From: JABDKJ01 sp964609215
GTDB lineage: Bacteria > Bacteroidota > Bacteroidia > Flavobacteriales_D > JABDKJ01
Length of the DNA stretch: 64,000 bases
Assembly: GCA_964609215.1 (NCBI GenBank)
Contig: CAZSQZ010000013.1
Span: forward strand, 1-64,000
Reading direction: 5' to 3'
Shown: positions 19,416-27,235 of the stretch, in pieces
Position numbering within the stretch: position 1 is the stretch's first letter
Layout of the letters: each line of letters starts with the position of its first letter
Made by a program: the position numbers and the translations under genes
Notes under the pieces: generated by a model
What the model was told of the DNA's origin: nothing
What the model saw: the letters and a program-made list of their open reading frames with translations, nothing else
The model's database searches: none

Positions 19416-19423
19416 TATATTTG
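19416..19423 (+). promoter_or_regulatory. -7 promoter element for gltA
   Basis: TATATTTG is an exact TAnnTTTG -7 box located 23 bp upstream of the citrate synthase ATG. The -33 region is T-rich but has no clear TTG. Confidence 0.5.
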
Positions 19424-19446
19424 AGAGTTAAAAATATTTATAGCAA

Positions 19447-20745
19447 ATGGAGACTGCAACAGAAGAGATGGCAAAGGTCACAATTGGTGGCGAAACACAT
19501 GAATTACCTATAGTAACAGGTAGCGAAAACGAAAAAGCAATAGACATTAGAAAACTAAGAGGCGCTACTGGTTATGTAACATTAGACTCTGGTTTTAAAA
19601 ATACAGGTGCTACCAAAAGTGCTGTTACCTTTTTAAATGGAGAAAAAGGAATTTTAAGATATAGAGGGTATCCAATTGAACAATTGGCAGAAAAAGCCGA
19701 CTTTTTAGAAGTTGCCTATCTTCTTATATATGGAGAGTTGCCAAATGAGAAGCAACTTTCTTATTTCAAGAATAGCATTACTCAACATACAATTGTACAT
19801 GAGGATATGAGAAGGTTTTTTGAAGCCTTTCCTACTGGTTCTCATCCAATGGGAATCTTGAGTACGATGATATCTTCTCTTTCCACTTTCTATCCTGAAT
19901 CTCAAATTCCGAATAGACCCATTGAAGATATTGAGTTGACTATCTATAGATTGATAGCAAAGCTGCCCACTCTTGCGGCACAAGCATTTAAATTCTCTCA
20001 AGGTTTACCTCTTATGTACCCGCAAAACAAACTGAATTATGCAGATAACTTCCTGTATATGATGTTTGCGAATCCGGCAGAGGAATATAACATGAATCCT
20101 GTTATATCAGATGCTTTAGATAAATTGTTAATTCTTCATGCAGATCATGAGCAAAACTGCTCTACATCTACGGTAAGAATTGTGGGATCTTCGCAATCCA
20201 ATCTTTACTCCTCTATTTCGGCAGGTGTTTCAGCCTTATGGGGACCACTTCACGGTGGTGCTAACCAAGCGGTAATAGAAATGCTGGAAACCATTAAGAA
20301 AGATGGTGGAGGATTGCAAAAATGGGTTGATAAAGCTAAAGACAAAAATGATTCCTTTAGATTGATGGGCTTTGGGCATAGAGTATATAAGAACTTTGAT
20401 CCAAGAGCTACTATAATCAAAAAAGCTGCTGATGATGTTTTAAGTGCTTTAGGAGTAAATGATCCAGTCTTAGACATCGCAAAAGAACTAGAAGAAGTAG
20501 CTAGAAATGATCAGTATTTTGTGGATAGAGGACTCTACCCTAATGTAGACTTCTACTCTGGAATTATTTACAGAGCACTTGGAATTCCTACAGAAATGTT
20601 TACTGTGATGTTTGCAATTGGGAGACTTCCTGGTTGGATTGCGCAATGGAAAGAAATGATTGAGAATAGAGATCCGATTGGCAGACCTAGACAGATATAT
20701 ATTGGCCATAATGAACGTAATTACGTTCCACTTTCAGAGAGATAA
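19447..20745 (+). CDS. gltA: citrate synthase (type II)
   Basis: A 432-residue TCA-cycle enzyme condensing acetyl-CoA and oxaloacetate. Length and the N-terminal beta domain fit the hexameric, NADH-sensitive type II enzymes. Catalytic blocks are GPLHGGANQAVIEML (first His), MGFGHRVYKNFDPRA (second His) and VDFYSGIIYRALG (Asp). The gene stands alone, with a -7 box upstream and a strong terminator at 20767. Confidence 0.95.
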   Translation: METATEEMAKVTIGGETHELPIVTGSENEKAIDIRKLRGATGYVTLDSGFKNTGATKSAVTFLNGEKGILRYRGYPIEQLAEKADFLEVAYLLIYGELPNEKQLSYFKNSITQHTIVHEDMRRFFEAFPTGSHPMGILSTMISSLSTFYPESQIPNRPIEDIELTIYRLIAKLPTLAAQAFKFSQGLPLMYPQNKLNYADNFLYMMFANPAEEYNMNPVISDALDKLLILHADHEQNCSTSTVRIVGSSQSNLYSSISAGVSALWGPLHGGANQAVIEMLETIKKDGGGLQKWVDKAKDKNDSFRLMGFGHRVYKNFDPRATIIKKAADDVLSALGVNDPVLDIAKELEEVARNDQYFVDRGLYPNVDFYSGIIYRALGIPTEMFTVMFAIGRLPGWIAQWKEMIENRDPIGRPRQIYIGHNERNYVPLSER

Positions 20746-20766
20746 ATTATTCTTCAATAAAATTTT

Positions 20767-20811
20767 AAAATTGAGGACAGGCAATTATCTTTGCCATCCT
20801 CAATTTTTTTT
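20767..20811 (+). terminator. intrinsic terminator after gltA
   Basis: AAAATTGAGGA pairs with TCCTCAATTTT, with a nested GGCAA/TTGCC stem inside, followed by a run of eight T. Confidence 0.88.
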
Positions 20812-20827
20812 GAGCAAGATTTTAAAC

Positions 20828-20902
20828 GGTGGTTGTAGCTCAGTTGGTTAGAGCATCGGTTTGTGGTTCCGAGGGCCGTGGGTTCGAATCCCATCTTCCA
20901 CC
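20828..20902 (+). tRNA. tRNA-His(GTG)
   Basis: A complete cloverleaf with D arm GCTC/GAGC, anticodon loop TTGTGGT (anticodon GTG at 20863-20865), T arm GTGGG TTCGAAT CCCAT, and the additional 5' G (20828) opposite C73 that marks tRNA-His. CCA is not encoded. The acceptor stem pairs GTGG with CCAC but has two adjacent U-U oppositions (positions 5-68 and 6-67) before the last G-C pair. The 3' end and downstream terminator start are repeated at 21066-21094. Confidence 0.92.
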
Positions 20903-20915
20903 CTGAATAAAAGCC
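20887..20915 (+). repeat. 29-bp direct repeat, copy 1 (tRNA-His 3' end)
   Basis: Exact 29-base match to 21066-21094. It covers the last part of the T loop, the 3' acceptor strand and the first arm of the terminator. The distance between copies is 179 bp. Confidence 0.9.
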
Positions 20916-20937
20916 TGTAGCAAAGCTGCAGGCTTTT
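20909..20937 (+). terminator. terminator after tRNA-His
   Basis: AAAAGCCTGTAGC pairs with GCTGCAGGCTTTT (one G-U pair) around AAA, ending in TTTT. Confidence 0.85.
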
Positions 20938-21065
20938 CTATTTCCAAACCGTCAGAAATTTATTTCTGTAAGGGCGTGAAATAGAATAGGCATTCATTGC
21001 ATAGCGATGAATTTGGCTTTTATTATAGGCGCTCCCGCCATCAGGGATCATTTGCCTTTTTTAAT

Positions 21066-21094
21066 AATCCCATCTTCCACCCTGAATAAAAGCC
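21066..21094 (+). repeat. 29-bp direct repeat, copy 2
   Basis: Second exact copy of the tRNA-His 3' end segment, without the 5' half of a tRNA gene before it. The 150 bp between the copies (20916-21065) hold no gene, only a small palindrome at 20953-20968 (CAGAAATTTATTTCTG). Confidence 0.9.
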
Positions 21095-21116
21095 CGCAGC
21101 TTTGCTGCGGGCTTTT
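21088..21116 (+). terminator. second terminator after the repeated tRNA end
   Basis: AAAAGCCCGCAGC pairs perfectly with GCTGCGGGCTTTT. Compared with the terminator at 20909 the stem has changed on both sides while keeping pairing. Confidence 0.85.
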
Positions 21117-21165
21117 GAATTCTTAAATCAGTTCTTTTACTAAATCAGTATCTACAAATAGATCA

Positions 21166-21741
21166 TTAATTATCACAGCTAAAACCTTCAAAAATCAAAG
21201 CAAGCTTATCCCAAACGCTATGATCCATTTCCTGATGAGATAGCACATTTAAAACAGCCCATTTCTTTTGCTTCTCACAATAGCTTATTTCGGTTTTTAT
21301 CTTTAAGGTGATTTTGTCTTTCCTAAAGAAAGCATCGTAAACTGTATACTCTCCCTGATAATTCGTTTTATTGCTTTCTTCATTCAGAAAGCCTATAGTC
21401 TTCAAAGAATCTGACCATACTTTAGCACCTACTTTAGACATAAGCCCATCAAAATAGCTAATCCAAGCTTCGTTCAATTCTTTCCCAGTAGGTTCTTCTT
21501 CCTGCTCCACAATCCAAAGAATAGTGTAGGTCCAGAACTCTTCATCTTCCTGATTAGGCCATCCTGGAGAAAAGCGAACTTCTGCATTACCTTTCAAAGG
21601 AAAGTCAGGCGCAAACTCAGGAGGAAGAACCACTTTTTCTGTTCTCCAGTCTGAGGGTGTGTTAAAAGTATAATCCTTTTCTGATTGAGCCTGAGTAAAT
21701 ACAGGAAGTAAGAGAAAAAGCCAATAAAGCAGGGATTTCAT
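21166..21741 (-). CDS. secreted protein of unknown function
   Basis: A 191-residue protein with a signal peptide (MKSLLYWLFLLLPVFTQAQ) and no domain I recognise. The mature part is acidic and rich in W, F and Y, with blocks such as NAEVRFSPGWPNQEDEEFWTY. The start is placed at ATG 21741, which gives a clean signal peptide; an ATG 51 bp upstream precedes a second hydrophobic run and is less likely. It is divergent from the TRAP operon, with 92 bp between them. Confidence 0.6.
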   Translation of the reverse strand: MKSLLYWLFLLLPVFTQAQSEKDYTFNTPSDWRTEKVVLPPEFAPDFPLKGNAEVRFSPGWPNQEDEEFWTYTILWIVEQEEEPTGKELNEAWISYFDGLMSKVGAKVWSDSLKTIGFLNEESNKTNYQGEYTVYDAFFRKDKITLKIKTEISYCEKQKKWAVLNVLSHQEMDHSVWDKLALIFEGFSCDN

Positions 21742-21833
21742 GAGCCAATTTTGATACAAAGTTAAAAGGAAAATCAAATGAATGCTTAGCAAATCAATAT
21801 TATGAAATTGCTCGAAAAAGCTACATTAGCGCT

Positions 21834-22331
21834 ATGCAAAAGCTAATTGCTTTTATAGAAAATATCAATGAGTATTTAGGAAAACTATTCTCTTGGGCAA
21901 GCGTGGCTTTGGTTCTCTTAATATCCATTGAAGTTATTCTGCGTTATATGTTTAACACCTCCATTATATGGTTAGCCGAACTGGAAACCTACTTTTTCGT
22001 TTTGATATTTCTAATTGGCGCAGGTTACGCTTTTAAGCACGACACACATGTGCGAGTAGATTTATTCTACTCTAAATTCTCTCCAAAAAGAAAGGCATGG
22101 GTCAATCTTATTGGAGGTCTATTTCTACTTATTCCCTGGTCCGGAGTGATTGTATGGTATACAGCCCAATTTGCTTATCGCTCCTTTGAAATAGGAGAAA
22201 AATCAGCACAACCCGGAGGCTTGCCGATGCTTTGGTTATTGAAGTTCTTTGTGTTTTTTGGTTTTTGTTTTCTTTTCTTACAGGGTATAGCTTCTGTTCT
22301 CAAATCCATTCAAATCATTAAGAATAAATAA
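21834..22331 (+). CDS. dctQ: TRAP transporter small permease
   Basis: A 165-residue DctQ-type subunit with four membrane segments; the family signatures WLAELETYFFVLIFLIGAGYAFKHDTHVRVD and a C-terminal LLKFFVFFGF segment are present. It pairs with the large permease encoded directly after it (its stop is followed immediately by the next ATG). First gene of a three-gene TRAP operon. Confidence 0.9.
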   Translation: MQKLIAFIENINEYLGKLFSWASVALVLLISIEVILRYMFNTSIIWLAELETYFFVLIFLIGAGYAFKHDTHVRVDLFYSKFSPKRKAWVNLIGGLFLLIPWSGVIVWYTAQFAYRSFEIGEKSAQPGGLPMLWLLKFFVFFGFCFLFLQGIASVLKSIQIIKNK

Positions 22332-23675
22332 ATGGGTGTACTGGCAATTATATTATTCGCTGTCATCTTTATTTTAATATTGAAGGGATATCCTGTAGCA
22401 TTCACCCTGGGTGGAGTTTCATTGCTTTTTGCCATTGGTATCATCTATTTTGAACCCGGACTTATGCGATGGAATGACTTTTATATTCTCGCATCAAGAT
22501 TCATGGGAACCATAAATAATAAAGTGTTAATGGCGGTTCCTCTATTTATTTTTATGGGAATAATGCTGGAAAAATCAGGGCTTGCTGAAAGTCTTTTAGA
22601 AACCATGTCTCTCATCTTTGGGAAAATGAAAGGAGGTTTGGCGATATCAACGGTTGTTGTAGGGGCTTTACTAGCCGCTTCTACTGGTATTGTTGGAGCG
22701 ACCGTGGTAACTATGGGCTTAATCGCTTTACCAACCATGCTAAAAAGAGGATATAGAGCAGAACTAGCAACTGGAACTATTGCTTCCTCAGGTACTTTGG
22801 GACAAATCATTCCTCCTTCTATCGTATTGGTTTTATTAGCAGATACCATTTCAAACAATTCCAAAAGCGGCAATGTAGATGTGGGAAGTATGTTTCAGGC
22901 CGCTATTCTACCCGGCATTTTATTGGTTATAGGTTATATCATATACATTGCCATTGTCAGTATTACAAAGAAAGGTTGGGCTCCTAGTATGACCGATGAG
23001 GATCTTAATAAATTCAAAGGGGATGGTTTTGGTAAACGCGTGATTCAAGCTTTTCTACTACCATTAATTTTGATAATTGCTGTATTGGGTTCAATATTTT
23101 CAGGTATTGCCACTCCCTATGAAGCCGCAGCCATTGGTGCACTTGGAGCAACTATACTTACCATTATCCAAAAGAAATTTTCTATTGGTATCTTAAAACA
23201 GGTTGCGCAGCAAACAACCAAGCTGACCTCTATGGTTTTTCTAATTATTCTTGGAGCAACAACCTTTACCCTTGTTTTCAGATTTTTAGGTGGTGATGAA
23301 TATTTAATCGAACTCATTCAAAATGCTAAACTTTCACCATTAGCTTTCTTGGCCATTGTAATGCTAGTCATTTTTATAGCTGGTTTCTTTATTGACTTTA
23401 TTGAAATCATATATATTTTCATTCCTGTCATCTGCCCTATTTTCGATGTTATGGGAATTGACTTACTATGGGTTGCCGTTTTGATTGCACTTAATTTGCA
23501 AACTTCATTCCTGACGCCTCCTTTTGGCTTTTCGCTCTTCTATTTAAAAGGAGTAGCACCAAAGGAAGTAAGCACGCAACAAATATATAAAGGAGTACTT
23601 CCATTCATTCTTATTCAAGTACTCTTTATTGTAACGATAATCTTATTCCCTGAAATTCTAAGTTTTTCCAAATGA
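22332..23675 (+). CDS. dctM: TRAP transporter large permease
   Basis: A 447-residue DctM-type channel subunit with about 12 membrane segments. Family features include the SGTLGQIIPPSIVLVLLAD block and the second repeat FIDFIEIIYIFIPVICPI, plus TPPFGFSLFYLKG near the C-terminus. It imports an organic acid using the Na+ gradient together with DctQ and the binding protein. The stop overlaps dctP by 4 bp. Confidence 0.92.
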   Translation: MGVLAIILFAVIFILILKGYPVAFTLGGVSLLFAIGIIYFEPGLMRWNDFYILASRFMGTINNKVLMAVPLFIFMGIMLEKSGLAESLLETMSLIFGKMKGGLAISTVVVGALLAASTGIVGATVVTMGLIALPTMLKRGYRAELATGTIASSGTLGQIIPPSIVLVLLADTISNNSKSGNVDVGSMFQAAILPGILLVIGYIIYIAIVSITKKGWAPSMTDEDLNKFKGDGFGKRVIQAFLLPLILIIAVLGSIFSGIATPYEAAAIGALGATILTIIQKKFSIGILKQVAQQTTKLTSMVFLIILGATTFTLVFRFLGGDEYLIELIQNAKLSPLAFLAIVMLVIFIAGFFIDFIEIIYIFIPVICPIFDVMGIDLLWVAVLIALNLQTSFLTPPFGFSLFYLKGVAPKEVSTQQIYKGVLPFILIQVLFIVTIILFPEILSFSK

Positions 23676-24751
23676 AACATGCTTTTCTACTCCTCGCTTT
23701 TTTCTTTATTCACCTTTCATGCAACCGTATTGATGAAAGACATCAAGAAATAGATTTCTCCCAAACTTACCACTGGAGAATGGTAACCACATGGCCGCCT
23801 AATTTTCCTGTTTTGGGAGAAGCAGCTCAGTTCCTCGCCAATGATATTGAAACAATGTCTGGCGGTCGCATAAAAGTAAAAGTATTTGGAGGAGGAGAAC
23901 TAGTTCCTGCACTTGAGGCATTTGATGCGGTCTCACAAGGAACAGCGGATTTGGGAAGTGGCGTCTCTTACTATTGGGCAGGTAAGTCTCCTGCTGCACA
24001 GTTTTTTGCTGCCGTTCCTTTTGGAATGAATACGCAACAAATGAATTCGTGGATGACCGTTGGAGGAGGTTATGAATTATGGTGCGAAGTTTACGAGCCG
24101 TTCAATTTGGTTCCCTTTATGGGGGGAAACACAGGAATGCAAATGGGAGGGTGGTTTAATCGGGAGATCAATAGCCTTGAAGATTTAGATGGGTTGAAAA
24201 TGCGCATCCCAGGTCTTGGAGGAAAAGTTTTAGAAAAGGCAGGAGGTGCTGCTGTATTGGTTCCCGGATCTGAAGTCTATACCAGCTTGGAAACAGGAGT
24301 GATTGATGCTGCCGAATGGATAGGTCCCTATCATGATTATAGAATGGGATTTTATAAAATTACCGACTACTACTATACACCTGGATGGCATGAACCTAGT
24401 GCCCAATTAGAGTTCTTTGCCAATAAAACCGCTTTGGGATCTTTACCCGAAGACCTAAGAGAAATTGTCAAAAATGCCACTCACAAAGCACAGACATGGG
24501 TGCTGTCAGAATTTGATAAGCAAAATGCAATTACCATGAAAAAGTTGGTCAATGAACATGGTGTTCAGGTACGTTCTTTTCCTCAACCTGTATTAGATCA
24601 ATTAAAAGTATACACCAAAGAAGCTATTGAAGAAACCATTGGAGATGACCCTCTCGCAAATAAGGTTTACAATGCATACAAAGAATATCAGCAATCTTCT
24701 TCCGAATGGCTGAAGAATACAGAAGAGCTATACTATGAGAGGATTAAATGA
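23672..24751 (+). CDS. dctP: TRAP substrate-binding lipoprotein
   Basis: A 359-residue DctP-family binding protein with a lipoprotein signal (FIHLSC, Cys near residue 17), so it is tethered to a membrane rather than free in the periplasm. The ligand-arginine region MRIPGLGGKVLEKAGG and the block EWIGPYHDYRMGF...YYTPGWHEP resemble 2-oxoacid and lactate binding proteins (TakP-like) more than C4-dicarboxylate ones. Substrate is therefore probably a small monocarboxylate or 2-oxoacid, which is inference from family resemblance. Last gene of the TRAP operon. Confidence 0.88.
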   Translation: MKHAFLLLAFFFIHLSCNRIDERHQEIDFSQTYHWRMVTTWPPNFPVLGEAAQFLANDIETMSGGRIKVKVFGGGELVPALEAFDAVSQGTADLGSGVSYYWAGKSPAAQFFAAVPFGMNTQQMNSWMTVGGGYELWCEVYEPFNLVPFMGGNTGMQMGGWFNREINSLEDLDGLKMRIPGLGGKVLEKAGGAAVLVPGSEVYTSLETGVIDAAEWIGPYHDYRMGFYKITDYYYTPGWHEPSAQLEFFANKTALGSLPEDLREIVKNATHKAQTWVLSEFDKQNAITMKKLVNEHGVQVRSFPQPVLDQLKVYTKEAIEETIGDDPLANKVYNAYKEYQQSSSEWLKNTEELYYERIK

Positions 24752-24797
24752 TCTCCAATAATATTTATAGTAGGTATCAGAAATAGAATTAGGAGTT

Positions 24798-25208
24798 TTA
24801 ATCACAAGTATCACACTTCCCAATCGCCAAATACGATAACTCATTTATAGAATATCCATCCGGCAGCTTAATCTCTGGTATCTCCACCTCATCTAAGCAA
24901 AACGTCTTTTCACATTTCTGACACTTGAAATGTACATGTGAGTCTAAATGATTATGATTCGAGCAATTCTCATGGCATAAAGCATATAAAGTCGCATTCT
25001 GATCGCTACGAACGAAATGAATTATTCCCTTTTCCTCAAAGGATTTAAGATTTCTATAAATGGTTACCCGATCAAAATCCGAGGCTAATTTATCTTCTAT
25101 GTCCTTATGGGAAAGGGCAGCATCACTTTCCATGAACTGAGTGATCATACGTTTTCTCAGTGATGTATTCTTTAGGCGATATTTTTTTAAAATCTCCTCT
25201 GCTTTCAT
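24798..25208 (-). CDS. Fur-family transcriptional regulator
   Basis: A 136-residue metal-dependent repressor. The winged helix is around residues 15-75 (DRVTIYRNLKSFEEKGI as recognition helix), and the dimerisation/metal region holds H-rich NHNHLDSHVHF and two CxxC pairs (C96/C99 and C132/C135) that form the structural zinc site. Fur, Zur and PerR cannot be told apart here. The upstream region has an exact -7 box and palindromes suitable for autoregulation. Confidence 0.87.
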   Translation of the reverse strand: MKAEEILKKYRLKNTSLRKRMITQFMESDAALSHKDIEDKLASDFDRVTIYRNLKSFEEKGIIHFVRSDQNATLYALCHENCSNHNHLDSHVHFKCQKCEKTFCLDEVEIPEIKLPDGYSINELSYLAIGKCDTCD

Positions 25209-25226
25209 TTTTGGTAAATGCAGTAA

Positions 25227-25240
25227 ATCTTTGCAAAGAT
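25227..25240. promoter_or_regulatory. perfect palindrome at the fur-like promoter
   Basis: ATCTTTGCAAAGAT is a perfect 14-bp palindrome overlapping the -7 element of the Fur-family gene, so a dimeric repressor bound here would block it. Candidate autoregulatory operator; no binding evidence. Confidence 0.4.
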
Positions 25241-25241
25241 A
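25234..25241 (-). promoter_or_regulatory. -7 promoter element for the Fur-family gene
   Basis: Minus-strand TATCTTTG is an exact TAnnTTTG match located 25 bp upstream of the start codon. Confidence 0.5.
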
Positions 25242-25258
25242 CAGCTTAGTAACACTAT

Positions 25259-25286
25259 ATTAAAACGTAAATTGCTGCGTTTTAAT
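25259..25286. promoter_or_regulatory. inverted repeat, possible operator
   Basis: ATTAAAACG and CGTTTTAAT are exact 9-bp inverted arms separated by 10 bp, lying between the divergent Fur-family and flippase genes. Spacing fits a dimer-binding operator, possibly shared by both genes. Confidence 0.4.
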
Positions 25287-25371
25287 TTTAAGCCAAAACA
25301 AACTGAAAGAAAAGATTCTCAAACAAACAGGACTACTCTTCTTTTCTCAGATAGGATTAATCATTCTGGGA

Positions 25372-26529
25372 TTGATAATTAAGTACATCCAAACGGGTGA
25401 GCTTGGAGACTTTCTTTACGGTGAATACGCTCTGTTTATTAGTATTACTAGCATTGCTCTCACCATTTTTCGTTTTGGAATTTTCGTATCTCTACAAACA
25501 TTATTGGCTAACAATACTGATCAAAAAAAAGAAAGCGAGTTACTAGGTGCGGGACTCATTTTAACCTTAGCAATAGGACTCATTTTCTCATTCGCTCTTC
25601 TATTTCTAAGTCTTTTTATTAATAATCTGCTTAACACAGAACTGGCTTACGTTTTAAGCTCTTTCGCTTTCCTTGCAATCGTTCTACCCTTTCAAAACTT
25701 TGTTTCTGCCGCAAGCACAGGAACGAATAGAATACGAATAGCCGCTCTTTTTAACCTTAGTCCAAAAATTGTCTTTCTTCTTATTCTTATTTATTGGATA
25801 AGCAATAAAGAACTCACACTTTCAAAGACCATATTGTTTAATCTGGGTTCTACCCTGCTCGTGCTTATCCCCATTTTAATTGCACTTAAGCCCAAGTTCC
25901 AGAATTTAAAAGATAGCATTCAAACTATTTGGAAAAAGAATAAGGAATATGGCATTCATTACTATGTAGGTTCAGTTTTCAATCAAACCACTTATCGTCT
26001 GGATGAAATCTTTATCGCCTTTTTTCACAACACGATACTTGTTGGTTACTACAGTCTTGCAAATCTCATTTGCACACCCATGATTTTGATGAGCCAAAGC
26101 TTAAGCAAATCTATGTTCAAACGCTTTGCGAGTTCGGATAAAATTCCAAAAAAGGTTTTCCAATACAATACTGCATGGTTACTCATATGTATTATAGCCT
26201 TGGGTATTCTGGTTTTAATTTTTCAGAAATTCAATTACATCAATTATAATTTCTCAGAGGTATTGAAATATATTTTACCCCTGAGTGTAGCCTTTTTCTT
26301 TCAGGGCTTATGTTATCCTTACTCTTTTCTTGCGGCTAAATCCTTGGGAAAAGAAATTAGAAATGTTGCCTGGTCAGAGGCTGTTTTAAACATAATCGGA
26401 AATCTATTCCTAATACCTCCATTTGGGGTAATGGGTGCTATTTATTCGAGCATAGCTGCTAAATTGGTGCATTTCTTAGCTTTGCGATTCTATTATCATA
26501 AATATTTAAGAGAACAGGGAATTGCATAA
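25372..26529 (+). CDS. polysaccharide flippase (MATE/Wzx-like)
   Basis: A membrane protein of at least 385 residues with about 12 hydrophobic helices, of the oligosaccharide-flippase/polysaccharide biosynthesis family that moves lipid-linked sugars across the inner membrane. Motifs such as YHYVGSVFNQTTYRLDEIFIAFF and VMGAIYSSIAAKLVH support this. The nearest standard start is TTG 25372, but the frame is open back to 25264. The upstream residues (EKILKQTGLLFFSQIGLIIL) look like the usual first helix, so translation probably begins upstream, for example at CTG 25303. It overlaps the methyltransferase gene by 8 bp. Confidence 0.82.
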   Translation: MIIKYIQTGELGDFLYGEYALFISITSIALTIFRFGIFVSLQTLLANNTDQKKESELLGAGLILTLAIGLIFSFALLFLSLFINNLLNTELAYVLSSFAFLAIVLPFQNFVSAASTGTNRIRIAALFNLSPKIVFLLILIYWISNKELTLSKTILFNLGSTLLVLIPILIALKPKFQNLKDSIQTIWKKNKEYGIHYYVGSVFNQTTYRLDEIFIAFFHNTILVGYYSLANLICTPMILMSQSLSKSMFKRFASSDKIPKKVFQYNTAWLLICIIALGILVLIFQKFNYINYNFSEVLKYILPLSVAFFFQGLCYPYSFLAAKSLGKEIRNVAWSEAVLNIIGNLFLIPPFGVMGAIYSSIAAKLVHFLALRFYYHKYLREQGIA

Positions 26530-27235
26530 AGATTTTGACAATAACACTTTTCTGGCAGATGTAGAAAAAGTCTATTCTAAACATGGAGAACAGTTTCACC
26601 GTGAAAAGTATTTGCCAAAATTTAAGCGGGTAAAAACCCATTTGTCTGAGGGTGCGAAAAGTGCTTTAGATGTAGGTATTGGATATGGATCTTTTATGAA
26701 AATGACCCATGAAGAATTAGGTTTAGCTCCAAGTGGAATGGACCCTTTTCCTAAATCTATTGAAATTGCAAAAAGGTATATTGATTTTCCAATTCATCTA
26801 GGTGCAATTGAAGATAATCCCTGGCCGGTGGATAGAAAATTTGATTTCATTTCTTGTTTAGATGTTACTGAGCATCTTGAAGATCCTTCTGAGTTTTACA
26901 GAAATGCTAAAAATTATCTTAATGATGAGGGTATAATTCTAATGACTACTCCTTTGCGCCTTTTTCCCTATGAAATGCGATCGCTTCCTATTATAGGAAT
27001 TCCAGATAAAAACACCACTCACATTAATGTGCAAGCTCCAAAATATTGGGATAAGCTCGCCAAAGAAAATGGGTATGAAGTTATAGAGTCTTGGAGAGGT
27101 GAACACCTTACGCATGTAAAATACTTATCCGGCCTTTTTAGAAGAATCTCAAAAAGCTTTGGAATCAATCCAAGAACAGCTCCCATTATTAGTGCCTTTC
27201 AGCAAGCCTATAATCAAATTCTAAAACTGAAATAA
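26522..27235 (+). CDS. class I SAM-dependent methyltransferase
   Basis: A 237-residue protein with the Rossmann SAM-binding motif I (ALDVGIGYGSFM), an acidic motif II segment and FISCLDVTEHLEDP before the motif III strand (IILMTTPL). Start is TTG 26522, overlapping the flippase by 8 bp; no ATG occurs before motif I. It sits between a flippase and a glycosyltransferase, so it probably methylates a sugar or lipid carrier in surface polysaccharide synthesis; this is inferred from context. Confidence 0.83.
   Translation: MHKDFDNNTFLADVEKVYSKHGEQFHREKYLPKFKRVKTHLSEGAKSALDVGIGYGSFMKMTHEELGLAPSGMDPFPKSIEIAKRYIDFPIHLGAIEDNPWPVDRKFDFISCLDVTEHLEDPSEFYRNAKNYLNDEGIILMTTPLRLFPYEMRSLPIIGIPDKNTTHINVQAPKYWDKLAKENGYEVIESWRGEHLTHVKYLSGLFRRISKSFGINPRTAPIISAFQQAYNQILKLK

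Noticed and set aside
20916..21065. Genomic island between the two tRNA-His 3' ends
   Set aside because: Only 150 bp lie between the repeats, with no integrase or cargo gene, so no present island can be claimed; kept only as a possible scar.
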